NCBI RefSeq assembly: GCF_020509005.1 | Contig: NC_063018.1 | Coordinates: forward strand, 1,860,001 to 1,924,000 | Origin: Fulvia fulva | Lineage: Eukaryota > Ascomycota > Dothideomycetes > Mycosphaerellales > Mycosphaerellaceae | Direction: 5' to 3' | DNA: 64,000 bases | Shown: in pieces, positions 22,123 to 35,190 of the stretch | How the letters are laid out: each line of letters opens with the position of its first letter | Position numbering within the stretch: position 1 is the stretch's first letter | Made by a program: the position numbers and the translations under genes | Notes under the pieces: model-generated | The model's input: the letters and a program-made list of their open reading frames with translations, nothing else | Told to the model about the DNA's origin: nothing | Databases searched by the model: none

Positions 22123-22556
22123 AAGATCTTAGACATATATATCCGTAAGCGAGTAGGCAAAGTAAAGAAGGGGTAGAAGCGTAAAGTAGACACTTAGTAC
22201 AAGGTGAAATAGCTTAGATATTAGAATAAGGAGGATAGTAAGACCTAGTAACCGGCTAAGAATATGTTAAAACACGCGGCCGCCGCTATTATAGACTTTT
22301 ACTATAACCGGCCGGAGTTGTCTACGCCTATAGGCTTCGTAGCTCTATCTAATTAGGTCCCCCTAAGCATTTCTTAAAGAGAGCCGGTCGCGGATAGGCT
22401 AGTTATAGATAGACTAGATATAGATGTGTTACTAGACGATAATAAGGTATTAGAGGATAATTAGACTTTCGTACGGTTATAGAGTAGTACGGGCAAGTGG
22501 CCGTATAAGATAGATAACGCTTAGAGGACTAAGACGCGTTTTAAGAGGGGGGGTAC
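22123..22556 (+). mobile_element. Gypsy element, part 4: integrase chromodomain and polypurine tract
   Basis: Directly after the LINE, a frame reads VEKILDIYIRKR, then YKVKW, then PAKNM and FYYNRPEL, with stops at Trp/Gln positions. This matches a chromodomain, which places the element among chromoviruses whose integrase C-terminus reads histone marks. About 230 bp of degraded tail follow. The purine tract aagaggggggg at 22543-22553 lies just before the 3' LTR. Confidence 0.82.
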
Positions 22557-22741
22557 TATTACGGGTAGCCCGCGACCCCTTACTATAGCTACGTCGGCCC
22601 GGGTAAACCGCGGACCTTCCGTATCGGGTTAGCGCGGCTTAGCTTTACTTTATAACTTCGCCGCGCCTCGCGCTCCTCTTTTATAGCTTCGTAGAACAAT
22701 AACTCTCTTATTCGGACCCTACGGTACGCGCGCCCTTATAA
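22557..22741 (+). repeat. Gypsy 3' LTR, truncated
   Basis: It starts tattacgggtagcccgcg (TGTTACGGG before RIP) and matches the inverse of 57800-57990 base for base apart from C/T and G/A differences. Homology ends at 22741, where LINE-2 sequence begins, so about half of the LTR is lost. Confidence 0.85.
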
Positions 22742-24855
22742 TAGAGAAGAGATCGCGCCGAGCCTTATAAACCTATTTACCGTATACCTACGGCTAGGGT
22801 ATTACCCGAAGCCGTATAGAGAGTCTATAATAGTAGTACTACGTAAGCTATAGAAGGAGGACTATACTTAGCCTAAATTATATAGGCTAATCGTACTTCT
22901 AAACACGATAGGGAAGGTTCTAGAGAAGATAGTAGCCTAGAGACTTACGTAGCTAGCCGAGGACAACTACGTACTCCTAGTAATATAGATAGGGGGAAGA
23001 AGCTAGCGATCGATACTAATAGTAATAGAGCTAATTACGGAGTAAATCTAGACTCTCTAGTACTATAGTAGGAACCGAGCGGCGTCCTTACTATCCCTCG
23101 ATATCGTACGAGCCTTCGATAACGTCTTATACTAAAGGCTAATATATATCCTATAATAGAAAGGCATCCCCTAGTAGGTAACGAAGTTCGTCTACTCCTT
23201 TCTCTAGGAACGGACGACATACCTAGTCCTAGGGAGGTGTACGTCCGACCCGGTAAAGGTAGAGACTAGAATACCTTAGGGATCTACTCTCTCCCCTATC
23301 CTATTTCTAATATTTATGTCTAATCTAATTCCCCTACTCACCTCTCCGTAAACCTTAGTATCGGGAGTCGTAGACGATATAAATATTCTAGCCTAGTTAG
23401 ACTCGATAGAGGAGAACTGTCGCCTCCTTAAAGATAGGCATAAGAAATACGAGGAGTAGGCAAAGAAGTATAGTGCCCGGTTCGCCCCTAAAAAGTACTA
23501 GCTTATATACTTTAGTAAAGCGAGAATTTACTATAATATAAAGGCGGCGGTAAGAATCTAAGGCTACGAGACTAAGCTATTAGCGGAGCTACGAGTACTA
23601 GGGATCTAGCTCGACCCGAAGCTAAGCTAGAACGTATAGATTAAGAAAGCCTAGAGTCGAGCGCAAGTTAACGAAGCCTTAATAAGGAGGCTTATAGCGT
23701 CTATATAGGGAGTAACATTCGATAAGGTAAGGGTAATATATAAGGCGATCGTTAGACTAGCTATATTATACGGGGCACAGATTTAGGGTATAGGAGGCGT
23801 AGGCAAGCCGATCCCGAAACGGATAGAGTAACCTCTAAATAGGACTTAGGTAGGTAACCTACGTAGAATACTAGGGGTATATAAGATAACGTTAATAAGT
23901 ACGGTAGAAATAGAGACGGAAACACTACTAATCGGCTAATATATCCCGGGAATAAGAATTCAATACGCGGTAAAGACGACAGATTACCTAGTATAAACTA
24001 CGATCTAGGAGGTAAAGAATAAGATAGAAAGCCGCTACCGGAGAGGGGCCGGATATAGGACAAGCTAAAAAGAGGATGACCTTACTACCTTTACGGCCGT
24101 ATAGACAAGTACCGAATGGCTAGCACGAAAAGAGGAGGAGCGTAGGACTCGCTAGGCCGGCGGGAACAAGGCTAAGACCTAAAGTCTAGCGGAATAGATA
24201 GCGAGCTACCTATAGGAGTAGGACTAGAAAAGGAAGCCCCCTAAGACAATAGGCCCGATAGTACTCCGAGCCTTCTAGAGACACAATTACTAGCTATATA
24301 GGGACCTAATAAGGGCCGAAGTAAGTATAGCGATCCAAATTAGGTCCTAATATATTAGATTAAGGGCCTACCTAATCAGGAGACGCGTACTAGATATCTA
24401 AAGCCTAGCCTACTAGTATAGCTACCTATTGTAAAACCTAGAATATATACTACTACGATGCCCGTAGTAGGCGAGTATTAGGGGAAATTAGAGGTACTAA
24501 GCGGAGAGGAGAGACTATAAGTTAATTATTAGGGAGAAAGGTAACATTTACCGAATCTCTTAGTAGATACTATAGTAGGGATACCTCTAGTAGTTTAGCC
24601 TAGCTAGTAAGACGGAGGAGTAGATAGAGAAGAGGCGGAAGCTAGGGGGGTTATAGATAGGGTAGTTATTAGGGCAGGCCTATAATACTAGCGGACCCTT
24701 AATAAGAGAAATCTAAGACGATAACGAGGGGGAAAAGATAGGCGGGAAGGAGGAGGGGTTTCTACTAACACGGTTTCCCCTCTATATATACGAAAACAAG
24801 ATCGTATAGCTATATAGGCTAAAGGGCACTATAACAGCTTAAATGAAATATCTAT
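22742..24855 (+). mobile_element. 5'-truncated LINE-2 copy (RT to 3' end), heavily RIPed
   Basis: The sequence starts inside the RT N-terminus (LINLFTVYL, then YYPKPYRESI). It runs through RT (VVDD near 23367) to the C-terminal motif and 3' UTR, ending in an atctatct tail near 24855. It aligns with the open frame at 10004-11312 throughout, but nearly every Trp and Gln is TAG/TAA. That makes the pair a direct before-and-after view of RIP. Flanking duplications are not evident. Confidence 0.85.
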
Positions 24856-24871
24856 CTATATACCGCCGCGT

Positions 24872-26330
24872 ATACAATCCGCGTATATATCCTCCGTAGG
24901 TTCAATAACCTCTTTACGTCTATAGAGATTAACGATATCGTACGTATATACTATAGTAAGACTACGAAGTATAGCTAGGCTACGATTCTATAGGAATTTC
25001 GCTAGTATAATTCTAAGATCTATATACTCGTTATAACAGAAGTACTAGAGCTTAGTATTAATCTCTCTAATATCGCCTATATCGTATAGTATAAGGTACC
25101 GCGTAATACTAATGTCTATATAATATAGTAGCGCGCCGGGCGTATAGTCCGGTCAAATAATAAATAGATAGATTTGTTATTCCCCTATTCTAGGACCCTA
25201 TTTAGTCTATATAGGTATATATCTATTATTATATACAAAGGGAACCCTAAATAGGTGAAAACCCTTCCCGCCCCCGACTTCTCCTTATCTAGATTAGCTT
25301 TCCCTCTAAACGTACGTAGTCTATATTACTACCCCGTTAGCCCCCGCTCCTAGCCGGTCTCGTCGCGCTACGCCGTATCCTCTCTTCCTACACTACTCCT
25401 ACTAGGCGGTACTGTTCTAGCTAGCCCTTCTCTAGTATCTAGTTCGTAATGCGCCGTAGGTCCTTAGCGTTTTTAAGAAGTGCCCTAATCGTCCGGTTCC
25501 TCGCCTTTACTATCTACTCCCCCCTTCCTAGCGACCACCTCGGATAGACGAGAAGTACGTACCGTACGTTCTAGGAGCGATAGCCGTAGGGGTAGCTAGT
25601 ATTCGTGTATCCTAGAACCTTCCTCTATAATAGGTACTCCTAGAGGCCGATATATTCGCTTCGTAGTTAGGTTACTATACTACTCTATACCCTCGTAAGG
25701 CGGTAGTAGATAAGCTTCGGGGGGTACTTAACCGCGGATTTCGTAGCTAACTATTCCTTAGGTTATCCCGCTAGCTAAGGGCGTCTACTATACCCTATAA
25801 CCTAGTTGTTCTACCTCTCTTTCTATAGTTACTCTATAAACGATTTCTTACCTTCCTATTATATTACTAGCTATTCGTCCCTTACCCGGTAGTTCGGCTT
25901 ATTTCCGGGTCGAATGCCCTTATACGCTAGTACTAATTCGCGGGCCCTTACGACTATACTCCGGTCAAATAATAGTACTATAAGTACGTTTACGCTACTA
26001 TATAAGTACTAGGATTCGATAGCGCGTATTAAGAGCAATTTAGGAACGTATAAAGCAACTGTCCGTACCGGATGCCTATCGAGATATATAGCTCTAAAGC
26101 TAGCCTATTTCGAGGTTCTAGTGACCCTATTTCTATAGCTTAGCTATAGCCCTAAGCCCCCTTCTAGATTCGCCGAAACTTAGCTAGAACACTACCTAAC
26201 TTAGATTATAAGCTATACTAGTAATTCACTATAAACCTATTATATACTCTTAACGTATATAGCTCGCGTAATATATACTACGTAGAACCGTATTAGGGGA
26301 AATAATGCCTATAGGAGGAATCGAGGTGCG
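24872..26330 (+). pseudogene. Relic of a RecQ-family DNA helicase (helicase C-domain and zinc-binding part), RIPed and interrupted
   Basis: One stop-broken frame reads helicase motifs in order. First is a motif IV/V-like stretch (ILVITEVLELSINLSNIAY, the usual ILVaTealglGidlpnV). Then come YKVPRN and the motif VI block QRAGR with its first residues changed to stops (about 25100-25147). The frame crosses the inserted LINE fragment (25163-25959) exactly and continues after it as TGCLSRYI and a following Tyr-Phe (about 26070-26130), as in the RecQ zinc-binding region. The N-terminal ATPase half is not found nearby. RecQ-like helicases of this kind are known near fungal telomeres and in mobile elements; which applies here cannot be told. 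Confidence 0.6.
25163..25959 (-). mobile_element. 5'-truncated L1 LINE fragment (797 bp)
   Basis: A 15-bp duplication tccggtcaaataata flanks it (25148-25162 and 25960-25974). The 3' end with its gata-type tail lies at 25163, and the 5' truncation at 25959. It matches 28490-29288. The truncation plus long TSD is the classic product of target-primed reverse transcription. It sits inside the RecQ relic. Confidence 0.92.
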
Positions 26331-26499
26331 CGTACTACGGCCGTAAACACCCGGTATACTCAAACTAATGCCCTATAAGGATAGTAGCGTAAGAAAAGGC
26401 CCGCTAGGCTAGGGTAATAATCCCGGCGAGGTACTCTATACTAGCGCTCGGTAATTCCTAGTATAGAGGATTCGAGGCTATAAAGAGGAAAAGGATAGA

Positions 26500-28484
26500 C
26501 GAAGTAATACAAAATATATAGTAGAGTACTTACCCGCCGCCGGGACGCCTAAGAGGGCTATAAAGGGCGGTAAATAAAGCTAGATAGATACGAATATTCG
26601 GGTACCCGCTAACGACCGAACGCTAACTAACCTAATAGGATAGCGCGATAAACGAAGGAGTTATATAGCTAACGAGCACCCTAATAGACCTTTTCCTAGC
26701 TAGTTCGTAATACTAACATAGGCTAACCTCACTATTATATAGTATAACGTTAATAAAAGTAAGGATAAGGTTTAGCTCTACTTCCTCTAGGAACTCGACA
26801 ACTAAAGGCATTATATCGTAGCGATATAAGAGCTATAGATAAACCTATATACTCGAAGACCTACTACCTATACCGACCTACGGTACTATATAGCTATCGA
26901 GGGAGGTATAGGCTATACCCTAAGGACATATATATACGTTAGTAAAGTATTACGTACGGACGCCTAGAAGGTAATCTTATACCCGGAAGGGAGTTAGGGA
27001 GACATTACAACTATCTAAATCACTACGAGTTAAGGACCTATCTAGATATATAACGTCTATAACCCTCCTCCTTAGGGAAGAACGAGTAGAGACCTCGGTA
27101 CGCTAGTACGACTTAACTAGGTACTCGACTAACGGGATATAAACTATATCCTCCTAGGCGACTTTAACCTCTACTACCTAACGTAGGGTCTATAATTCAC
27201 CCCCCCTTATATATATCTAGGTAGTAAGCTCCTAGAGATTACGGAAAGTAGGGATATAGAGCTCGTAACCCTAAAGGGTATAGAGACGTAGAAGGTAAGA
27301 ATAAGCGCGAGTACTATCGACCTATACTTCCTATCGAGGGACGTAGTAATAAGGCTAGTAGATTATAGACCTAACCTTGCCCTAGAGGTAGGGTTAGACT
27401 ATATCCCTATCTAGATAACGATAGCGACGGGGATAGAAGAGGAGCTTCGGGGTGAAAAGCGCCTTAACTAGAAAAAAGCTCCCTAGGAGGAGATCTAGAA
27501 TCTACTTAAATAGTACCTCAATAATACTAGTATCGGGGAGACGGAAGCCGAGCTTAATAGTACGGTAGAACAGATAATAACGACGATATAGTAGGCGGCC
27601 GAGGAACATATACTAGGACTAAGGCCCTCGAAGTACTAGTAGCCCTTCTAGACCCTAGAGTACTTAGCTAAAGTTAAGGATATAAGGAGGGTAAGGCGAA
27701 AATAGACGAAGGAGTAAAGCTAAGAAGCGTAGGACGAGTACTAGGAAGCAAGTTAGGTAAAGAAGGCCTAAATACGACGAGATAAGCGATAAGACTAGAG
27801 GGTAACTATAGGTCTCGTAATAGAGAACCCGGAGTAGATATAGCGGCTTATAAAGTAGGTAAGGACCGGAGACGGGGATAGGATACTATACTTCCCCCTA
27901 ATCTAGGATACGATAGGCATAATATAGATAACGCCGGAAGGGAAGGCGAAGGCGTTCGCCGACTACTTCTTTACGGTATAGTTAACGGCCGACCTAATAG
28001 ATATAGAGGGAACGATCTACCCGGAGCTACTCGATATATACTAGATAGTAGGCGAGGAGGAGATAAAGGAGATTATAGGAAAGCTAAAGGGCCGTAAGGC
28101 CCCGGGACCCGACGGTATCCTAAACCTCCTCCTTAAAGAATATAAAGAAGAAGTCGCCCTCTACCTCGCCGAACTATTTATAGCTTACCTATATAAGGGG
28201 TACTACCTACGGCTATTTAGGCGGTCCCTTATAGTCGTCCTAAAGATGCTATAGAAGGAAGACTATATAAAGCTAGAGTCCTATAGGCCGATCGTACTCC
28301 TAAATATAATCGGAAAGATACTAGAGAAGGTCGTAGTAAGAAGAATTATATAGCTCGTCGAGGATAATAACCTACTCCTAGAGATATAGATAGGTAGTAG
28401 GAGTAAACGATCTACCCTAAAGGCTATAGAGCTTATTACTAAACAGATTTATACTCTCTAGTACTATAGACGGAATAGGGTTAT
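26500..28484 (+). mobile_element. LINE-B, 5' part: ORF1 end, endonuclease and RT start, RIP-saturated
   Basis: From about 26715 a stop-rich frame reads the endonuclease start (LTIIQYNVNKSKDKV), GDFNLYYLT near 27155 and YIPI near 27400. RT follows with KAPGPDGI near 28095, and YRPIVLLNIIGKILEK near 28280. It is interrupted at 28484 by a full-length L1 LINE and continues at 33405. The upstream limit is not clear; 26500 is approximate, and some of 26330-26700 may be ORF1 tail. Confidence 0.78.
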
Positions 28485-31400
28485 TTTAGATAGATAGATA
28501 GATTTGTTATTCCCCTATTCTAGGACCCTATCCGGCCTATATAGGTATATATCTATTGTTATATACAAAGGGAACCCCGAATAGGTAAAAACCCTTCCCG
28601 CCCCTAACTTCTCCTTATCTAGATTAGCTTTCCCTCTAAACGTACGTAGTCTATATTACTACCCCGTTAGCCCCCGCTCCTAGCCGGTCTCGTCGCGCTA
28701 CGTCGTGTCCTCTCTTCCTACACTACTCCTACTAGGCGGTACTATTCTAGCTAGCCCTTCTCTAGTATCTAGTTCGTAATGCGCCGTAGGTCCTTAGCGT
28801 TTTTAAGAAGTGCCCTAATCGTCCGGTTCCTCGCCTTTACTATCTACTCCCCCCTTCCTAGCGACCACCTCGGATAGACGAGAAGTACGTACCGTACGTT
28901 CTAGGAGCGATAGCCGTAGGGGTAGCTAGTATTCGTGTATCCTAGAACCTTCCTCTATAATAGGTACTCCTAGAGGCCGATATATTCGCTTCGTAGTTAG
29001 GTTACTATACTACTCTATACCCTCGTAAGGCGGTAGTAGATAAGCTTCGGGGGGTACTTAACCGCGGATTTCGTAGCTAACTATTCCTTAGGTTATCCCG
29101 CTAGCTAAGGGCGTCTACTATACCCTATAACCTAGTTGTTCTACCTCTCTTTCTATAGTTGCTCTATAAACGATTTCTTACCTTCCTATTATATTACTAG
29201 CTATTCGTCCCTTACCCGGTAGTTCGGCTCGTTTCCGGGTCGAATGCCCCTATACGCTAGTACTAATTCGCGGGCCCTTACGACTATACTAGCGATGACC
29301 TTCTATACTAGGTACTATACCGACTTACCTAAGTAGGAGGTCCGTAGTCCCTAGATATATAGGTCGATCGGCGGTATAGCGGTCTTATACTTAAGCATCC
29401 TCGTTAGTGTCGACTTATATACCCCGGTGACCTTCCTTAGGCATTAGTTTTGGATCTTCGCTAGCGGCGCGACGAGTCCCTTCGATAGGCAGGCCCTCTC
29501 GCCTAAGGACTACACTTAGCTACTATAGGTAAGGACTGGCCGTATAATAGCCGTATATAGAAGTCGTAACTACCGAAAGTCCGCCCCCTATATAGACGTC
29601 GTAAGCCTCTAGTATAATACTATATTCTATTTAGCTTTCCGTAATATTGCCTATACGTACTTCCTCTACCGTAGCGCCGGGTCTACCTATAGTCCGAGGA
29701 TCCTAAGCTGATTTGCCGGGTCAGTCGTATGCCCCTATATCTAGAAAGAAGCTTATATATTATAGAACCGTAGCCGGCGCGTAAAGTGTATTAGATTGTA
29801 CTTTTCTAGGGCAAACTGAGCCCCGTGTCTCCTAGCCTAGTCCTCGTAGATCTTGTGCTTCTCTTCTAGTAGCCTATAGTTCTCCTTAGTCGAGGAAGAC
29901 TACGCTAGGATGTTTGTATCGTCTACGAAGCCGCTCGTAGCGGTATTCTAGGATTCTAGGGCTAGGAGCAGCGTCGCTATAAAGAAGAGGAATAGAATAG
30001 GTACTAGCGTTAAGCCTTACGGGATTCTAGTATAGACTACTTAAAATAGGCTTCTATACTAGCCGACTAGGATCGACGTGCTACGGTTTTAGAGGTAGGA
30101 CCGTACGAAGTTAATAAGCTACTTAGGGAGTCCTTTCGACCTTAGGATATAGAGTAGCCGCGGGTATAACACGTAGTCGAAGGCTCCCGATATGTCTAGA
30201 CTAAGTAAGGATACTACCTTACACCTATTCTTATACTAGATATCCTTTACCTAAGAGGTGATAAGTTCTATCGCGGATAGCGTCGATTGCTATAGGCGCG
30301 TACCTATCTAGGTGTCCGGGAGTAGGGAGTATTCCTCTACCGCCTCGCAGAGTCTCGTTATAATTATCTTCTTAAGCGCCTTCCTAAGAGTATTAAGGAG
30401 CGTAATTAGGCGGTACGACTTTACCTACGTATAGTCTTCCTTTTACGGCTTACGTAGGACTACTATCGTCGATTGTTTAAATGCTATCGGGTAGTATCCG
30501 GTCTATAGGTAGGCGTTAAAGATCGCTATAACTACTAGGGCTAGTTGATCTCTACACTTCTTTAGTAGCTCGTTTAGGATCCTATCCGGCCCCGGGGCTT
30601 TCTTCGCCGGCAACTTCCTAAGTATAGCGGCAACTTCTCCCTCGGACACCTCCTATTAGACCGCGATACTAGGGGCTAGGGGAGTAGAGCTGTTTATATC
30701 GCTTAGATTAGTATCGACTAGGGGCGGGAAGAACTTACTAGCTAGTAGACGCGCCTTAGCCTCGGGGTCGCTAACCGGGCTACTAGGCGATTATAGCGCT
30801 AGGATAGAGAAGGAGGGGCCCTATATAGGGTCCTATCGGGCCTATTTTACTAGCTTCTATATCCTTGCTAGCTTGCCGGCGATTTCTTCTACTATAGCCC
30901 TCTAGCCGACTGCTTTCTCCCTCCGTATTATAGATTTCTTCTATTAGTATACCTCCCTATATACGTTCTAGGCCTCCTCGCTATAGCTACTCGTCTATAC
31001 CCGGCGGGCTCTCCTTACTTCTCTTACTACCGTAGTACACTCCGGCGTCTAGTATAGTTTAGACTATATCGTTAGTTAGATAAGCGGAACGTAAAGTAAG
31101 GTCGCTTTTCTTATTTCGTCTATTAACCCTTAGACTGCCTCGTCTATCTCGTCTTTACTATTGTATTACTACTACGCGATCTAGACTAGCCTCTTAGAGT
31201 TATCGAGGTACGCCTAGATATTAGCCTAGTAGGCCTTTTCCTAGTTTAGCTTAGGGGTTCTCGCTAGTATACGTTATATCTATATCGTAATAGAGGTCCT
31301 AACTAGTATATAGTCTAACGACGCCTCGAGTTTATATTCGATCCTATAGTAGGTTACCGTATAGTAGTAGCTATCTAAGATCTAGGAAAGGTCGATCGTG

Positions 31401-33404
31401 CCTTAGAGTCCCCCTCTCTTCTAGGTACCTAGGTCCTTCGGGGTATTAAGGGCAATTACGTTACTCGCTATCAAGTCGAGTACTTCGTCGGCTATAGGGT
31501 ACGGCTATATAAGGCTTTTCTAGGCAGGGTAGTATATATTAAAGTCTCCTACTACGATATAGCACCCTTGTCTCTTAAGCGCACTGTCTAGGTGTCTATA
31601 GACTCCTAGGTCGCGGCTAGACCTCGAGGCTAGCGGTTATATATATAGGTTATATATCTAGGTACTACCTACGTAGAGGGAGGTAATATCGCCCCCGCCT
31701 TCTTCGTCTACGTAGTACACTACCTCCTAGTCGGATTCTAGTATGTCCTTACTAATATAGAAGTACGTACGGGGTCTACCGTCGCCTCGTAGGTATATCG
31801 TATAGCCTAGTAACTTATAGGTCGTTAGTCTCTTATAGTACGGGTTAATCTATAGCTCCTAGATTACTAGGACGTAGTAGACGTACGGGTCCGCCTCGTA
31901 TAGGAAATGGTTCTAGACTATATCCTTACTATAGTTGACGTTATACTAGATAATACTAAGCGTGTCGAGGCTAGTTATCGGTATTAATAATCATTTCCTC
32001 TATAGCGTCCTATATCCTACTACCTTATACGTCCTAGTCTACGCCTATCGGCTATATACTAAAGGGGAGCCGGGCCTAGTTAGATTCCCTCGCCGTAGCT
32101 AGTAGAGCACGTGGCCTCCCGTACACCCTAGGTTACGTATCCTTTATATCGTTCTCGGCCCTAGGGCGCTTATACCCGACCGCTACTAGTTAGTTCCGGT
32201 ATAGGATAGCCTTACGGTCGCCGTAGAATCTTAGGGCGACGGTTCTGTTTATAATTGCCTTGTTTTTCGCTAGTTTCCGCTATAGGCATTCCGTACTATA
32301 CGATAGGTAGTGCCCCGGACAGTTCGCGTACCGTCTCGTAGTCGATATATAGTCCCTAGATATATAGTCTCCTATATAGTTCGAGTAGGCCTACTTGTTT
32401 ATACACGTATAGGTTTAGTGTCTATACTATTAGCATTTAAAGCATTAGAGGACACGAAAGGATAAGGAGTGCTTTTCTACTATCTTAAGGCTATATTACT
32501 AGACTAGGCCTTGTTCTATCGCTAGATCCCTTCTGGATTAGAGAGTTAAGAGTGACCGGGTTGTCCTCTTAGAGAGCGCGTAGGTAACCCTAGTTAGTTA
32601 GGTCAAACTCCTTAGGCATGTCGTGGACTAGGATCGTGAATTGTTTCGTTAAGACCTTCGCTAATACTATAACCTTAGATGCCTACTATAGCTATACCTC
32701 TAGGTACCTCCTAGTAGTAGTAGAGCTAGTATAGATCTATAGAGTACTATTAGACTATTAGTTCACTACGACCACCCCTAGTTAGTTAATTCGTTAGGCG
32801 AGCTCCTTATTCGATAGCTTCGTAACTTCGGCCTAGTCTTCCTTTACTATAATGCGGATCGTAACTATATCGTACGTTAGGCGGGGGCCTAGTATCGATA
32901 CCGCGACCGATACCTAGCTATAGGGGTGTTAATTCCGGGTGGCCTTACTAATCGCCTAGGACGTCGTCCTCATTTCTTATTACCCTCGGTAATACGATAG
33001 TATAAGCGCCGTGCGTAGCTAAGTGATCATTACCTATAGAGACCGGTAAGGGAGCTAATCGTTAGTTTCTATACTTTTTGCGTCCTCTATAAGTTGCTAC
33101 TAGTTGTCTTAGGGGGGCTTCGCCTATAGGGCCGTAGGCGCCGTTAGTGCCGTAGCCTAGGCTACTATTGCCTAGGAGTTGCCTAATGTAGCTAGGCACC
33201 TCCGCGGCGTTTAGAGCTAAAGAAATTAGGTGAAGAGAGCTTTAAGCTATCCAGATTGAATAAGGTAGAACTCCCTTAGTCCTAGGGGTAGTGGCCTGCT
33301 TTATATATCGTTAGAATAGCCTTGATAAGAGCTTTCGAATGTGTCTTGTTTTGGCGTAGAGATCGATAAAAAAAGCTCCTACGGTAGCCGTGTAGATAAG
33401 ATAT
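28485..33404 (-). mobile_element. Full-length L1 LINE, RIP-degraded, inserted in LINE-B
   Basis: The LINE 3' end (gatagatagattt tail) is at 28485 and the 5' end near 33404. A duplicated tagggttat lies at 28476-28484 and 33405-33413. On the minus strand ORF1 (about 33300-32060) ends in degraded zinc knuckles near 32440-32270. ORF2 follows with endonuclease (SII, stop, YNVN near 31960; VVGDFNIY near 31560) and RT (APGPDRIL near 30590; FVDDTNILA at 29911-29940). The C-terminal motif near 28910 has lost its Cys codons. It is the best-preserved relative of 49077-54090. Confidence 0.9.
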
Positions 33405-35190
33405 TAGGGTTATATTACTATTATCTCTTAATATCTTAGGGGTATTTAGTAACGTCTCCTATAAGCGACTCCTCTATATCCTACGGCAAAAAGGCATCCT
33501 ACGGTAGGTAATAAGTTTCGTAAACTCCTTCCTTAAGGAGAGAATAATGTAGATTGTCCTTAGGAAGCGTAAGGAGGGCAACCTTATATATACGGAATAC
33601 GGGATCCTCTAGGGCTTAATACTATCCCCGATCCTCTTCTTAATTTTTATAGCGGACCTAATCCTACTACTTACCTTACTATAGACGTCGGCCTCGGGGT
33701 TCGTCGATAATATAAATATCCTAGCCTAGTTAACGACGACCGAAGAAAACTACCGGCTACTTATAGAAAGACACGAGGTATATAAGGAATAGGTACGTCA
33801 ATATAGCGCCCGTTTCGCCCCGGAAAAGTACTAGCTTATCTACTTTAGTAAGGTAAGAACCTACTATAATATATAAGTAACGGTAACTATCTAGGGTAAT
33901 ATAACAAAGCCCTCTCCCGCATTACGAGTCCTAGGAATCTAGCTAGACCCTAAGCTTAGCTAGAACCTCTAGATTAGGAAAGCCTAGAATAGAGCCTAGG
34001 TTAACAAGGCCTTAATAACTAGACTTATAACGTTAATATAGGGAGCTACGTTTAATAAGGTAAGGATTATATATAAGACGATCGTAAAACTAGTAATACT
34101 CTACGGGGCCTAGATATAGGGGATAGGAGGAGTAGGCAAACCGATCTCGAAGCGGATAGAGGGACCTCTAAACCGGACGTAGGCCGCGAACCTTAGACGG
34201 GTACTAGGAGCCTATAAGACAACGCTAACAAGAGTAGCGGAGGTCGAGATAGGGTCCCCCTAATAAAACATTATATTAAGGGAATAAGGATCTAATACGC
34301 TAGGAAGACGGCGGGTTATCTAGTATAATAAGCTATTCGGGACTCTACGGAGAAGATTGCTAGGAGGTATAACCGACTGCCTAGCCTTAGGGTACGTTAA
34401 AGCTAAAAGTAAGACGACCTACGTACGTTTAAAGTCGTTAAGCGAACCTAGGAGTAGCTAGGGAGGAAGGAGGAGGAGGAAAAGGTACGGAGGAAAAAGG
34501 GCAATAAGGTAAAGACGTAAAGCCTCGTAGAGTAGGTAGCGGGCTGCCTTTAGGAATAGGAATAGAAAGAGAATCCCCTACTAGATCGAGGACCCCTAGC
34601 CTTACGCTCCTTCTAGAGACATAACTACCTACTCTACCGGGACCTAATAAGGGCCGAAGTAAGTATCGCGATATAGATTAGGTCCGAATATATCGGGTTA
34701 AGGGCCTACCTATATAGAAGGAAAGTCCCGGACGTATATAGCCTAGTATACTAGTATAACTACCCGTTATAGAACCCGGAGTATATAATACTACGGTGCC
34801 CGTAATAGGTAGAAGGACGAGGCTAGTAGAGAGCTAAGGTAGTAAGACGCGACTACTAGTTAATCGTAATGAACAAGCGAGACGTAAGACGGATAGTATA
34901 GTAGATACTATAGTAGGGCTTTCTTTAATAGTTTATACTAGCTAGCGAGACGGAGGAGTAGATAGAGAAGAGGCGGGAGGTTAAGGGGGTATAGATAGGG
35001 TAGTTATTAAGGTAGGCCTATAATACTAGTATATCCTTAATAAGGAAAACACGGAAGAAGGCAAGGTTAAGAATATATAGGAGAGGAGAGGGAGTTTTCA
35101 CTTTATAATACGAGTTTCCCCTTTATAACTAGAAGTGGGTAGTATAGCTATATAGGCTAATAGGCTCTATAATAGCATAATAAACAATAT
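33405..35190 (+). mobile_element. LINE-B, 3' part: RT core to 3' tail, RIP-saturated
   Basis: This resumes the RT frame from 28484 (SLNILGVFSNVSYKRLL-like near 33430). It passes ILSPILFLIFIADLI near 33620 and FVDNINILA near 33700 (catalytic DD changed to DN), and ends in a C-terminal region and an AT-rich tail of (at)n at about 35175-35205. The junction duplicates tagggttat. Confidence 0.85.

Noticed and set aside
23035..23220. Short ORFs on the opposite strand of LINE, Copia and Gypsy copies (also 7924-8106, 58127-58309, 10383-10908, 19404-21910 minus)
   Set aside because: They lie antisense to identified transposon coding sequence, lack any domain, and are open mainly because RIP makes stops on the sense strand.
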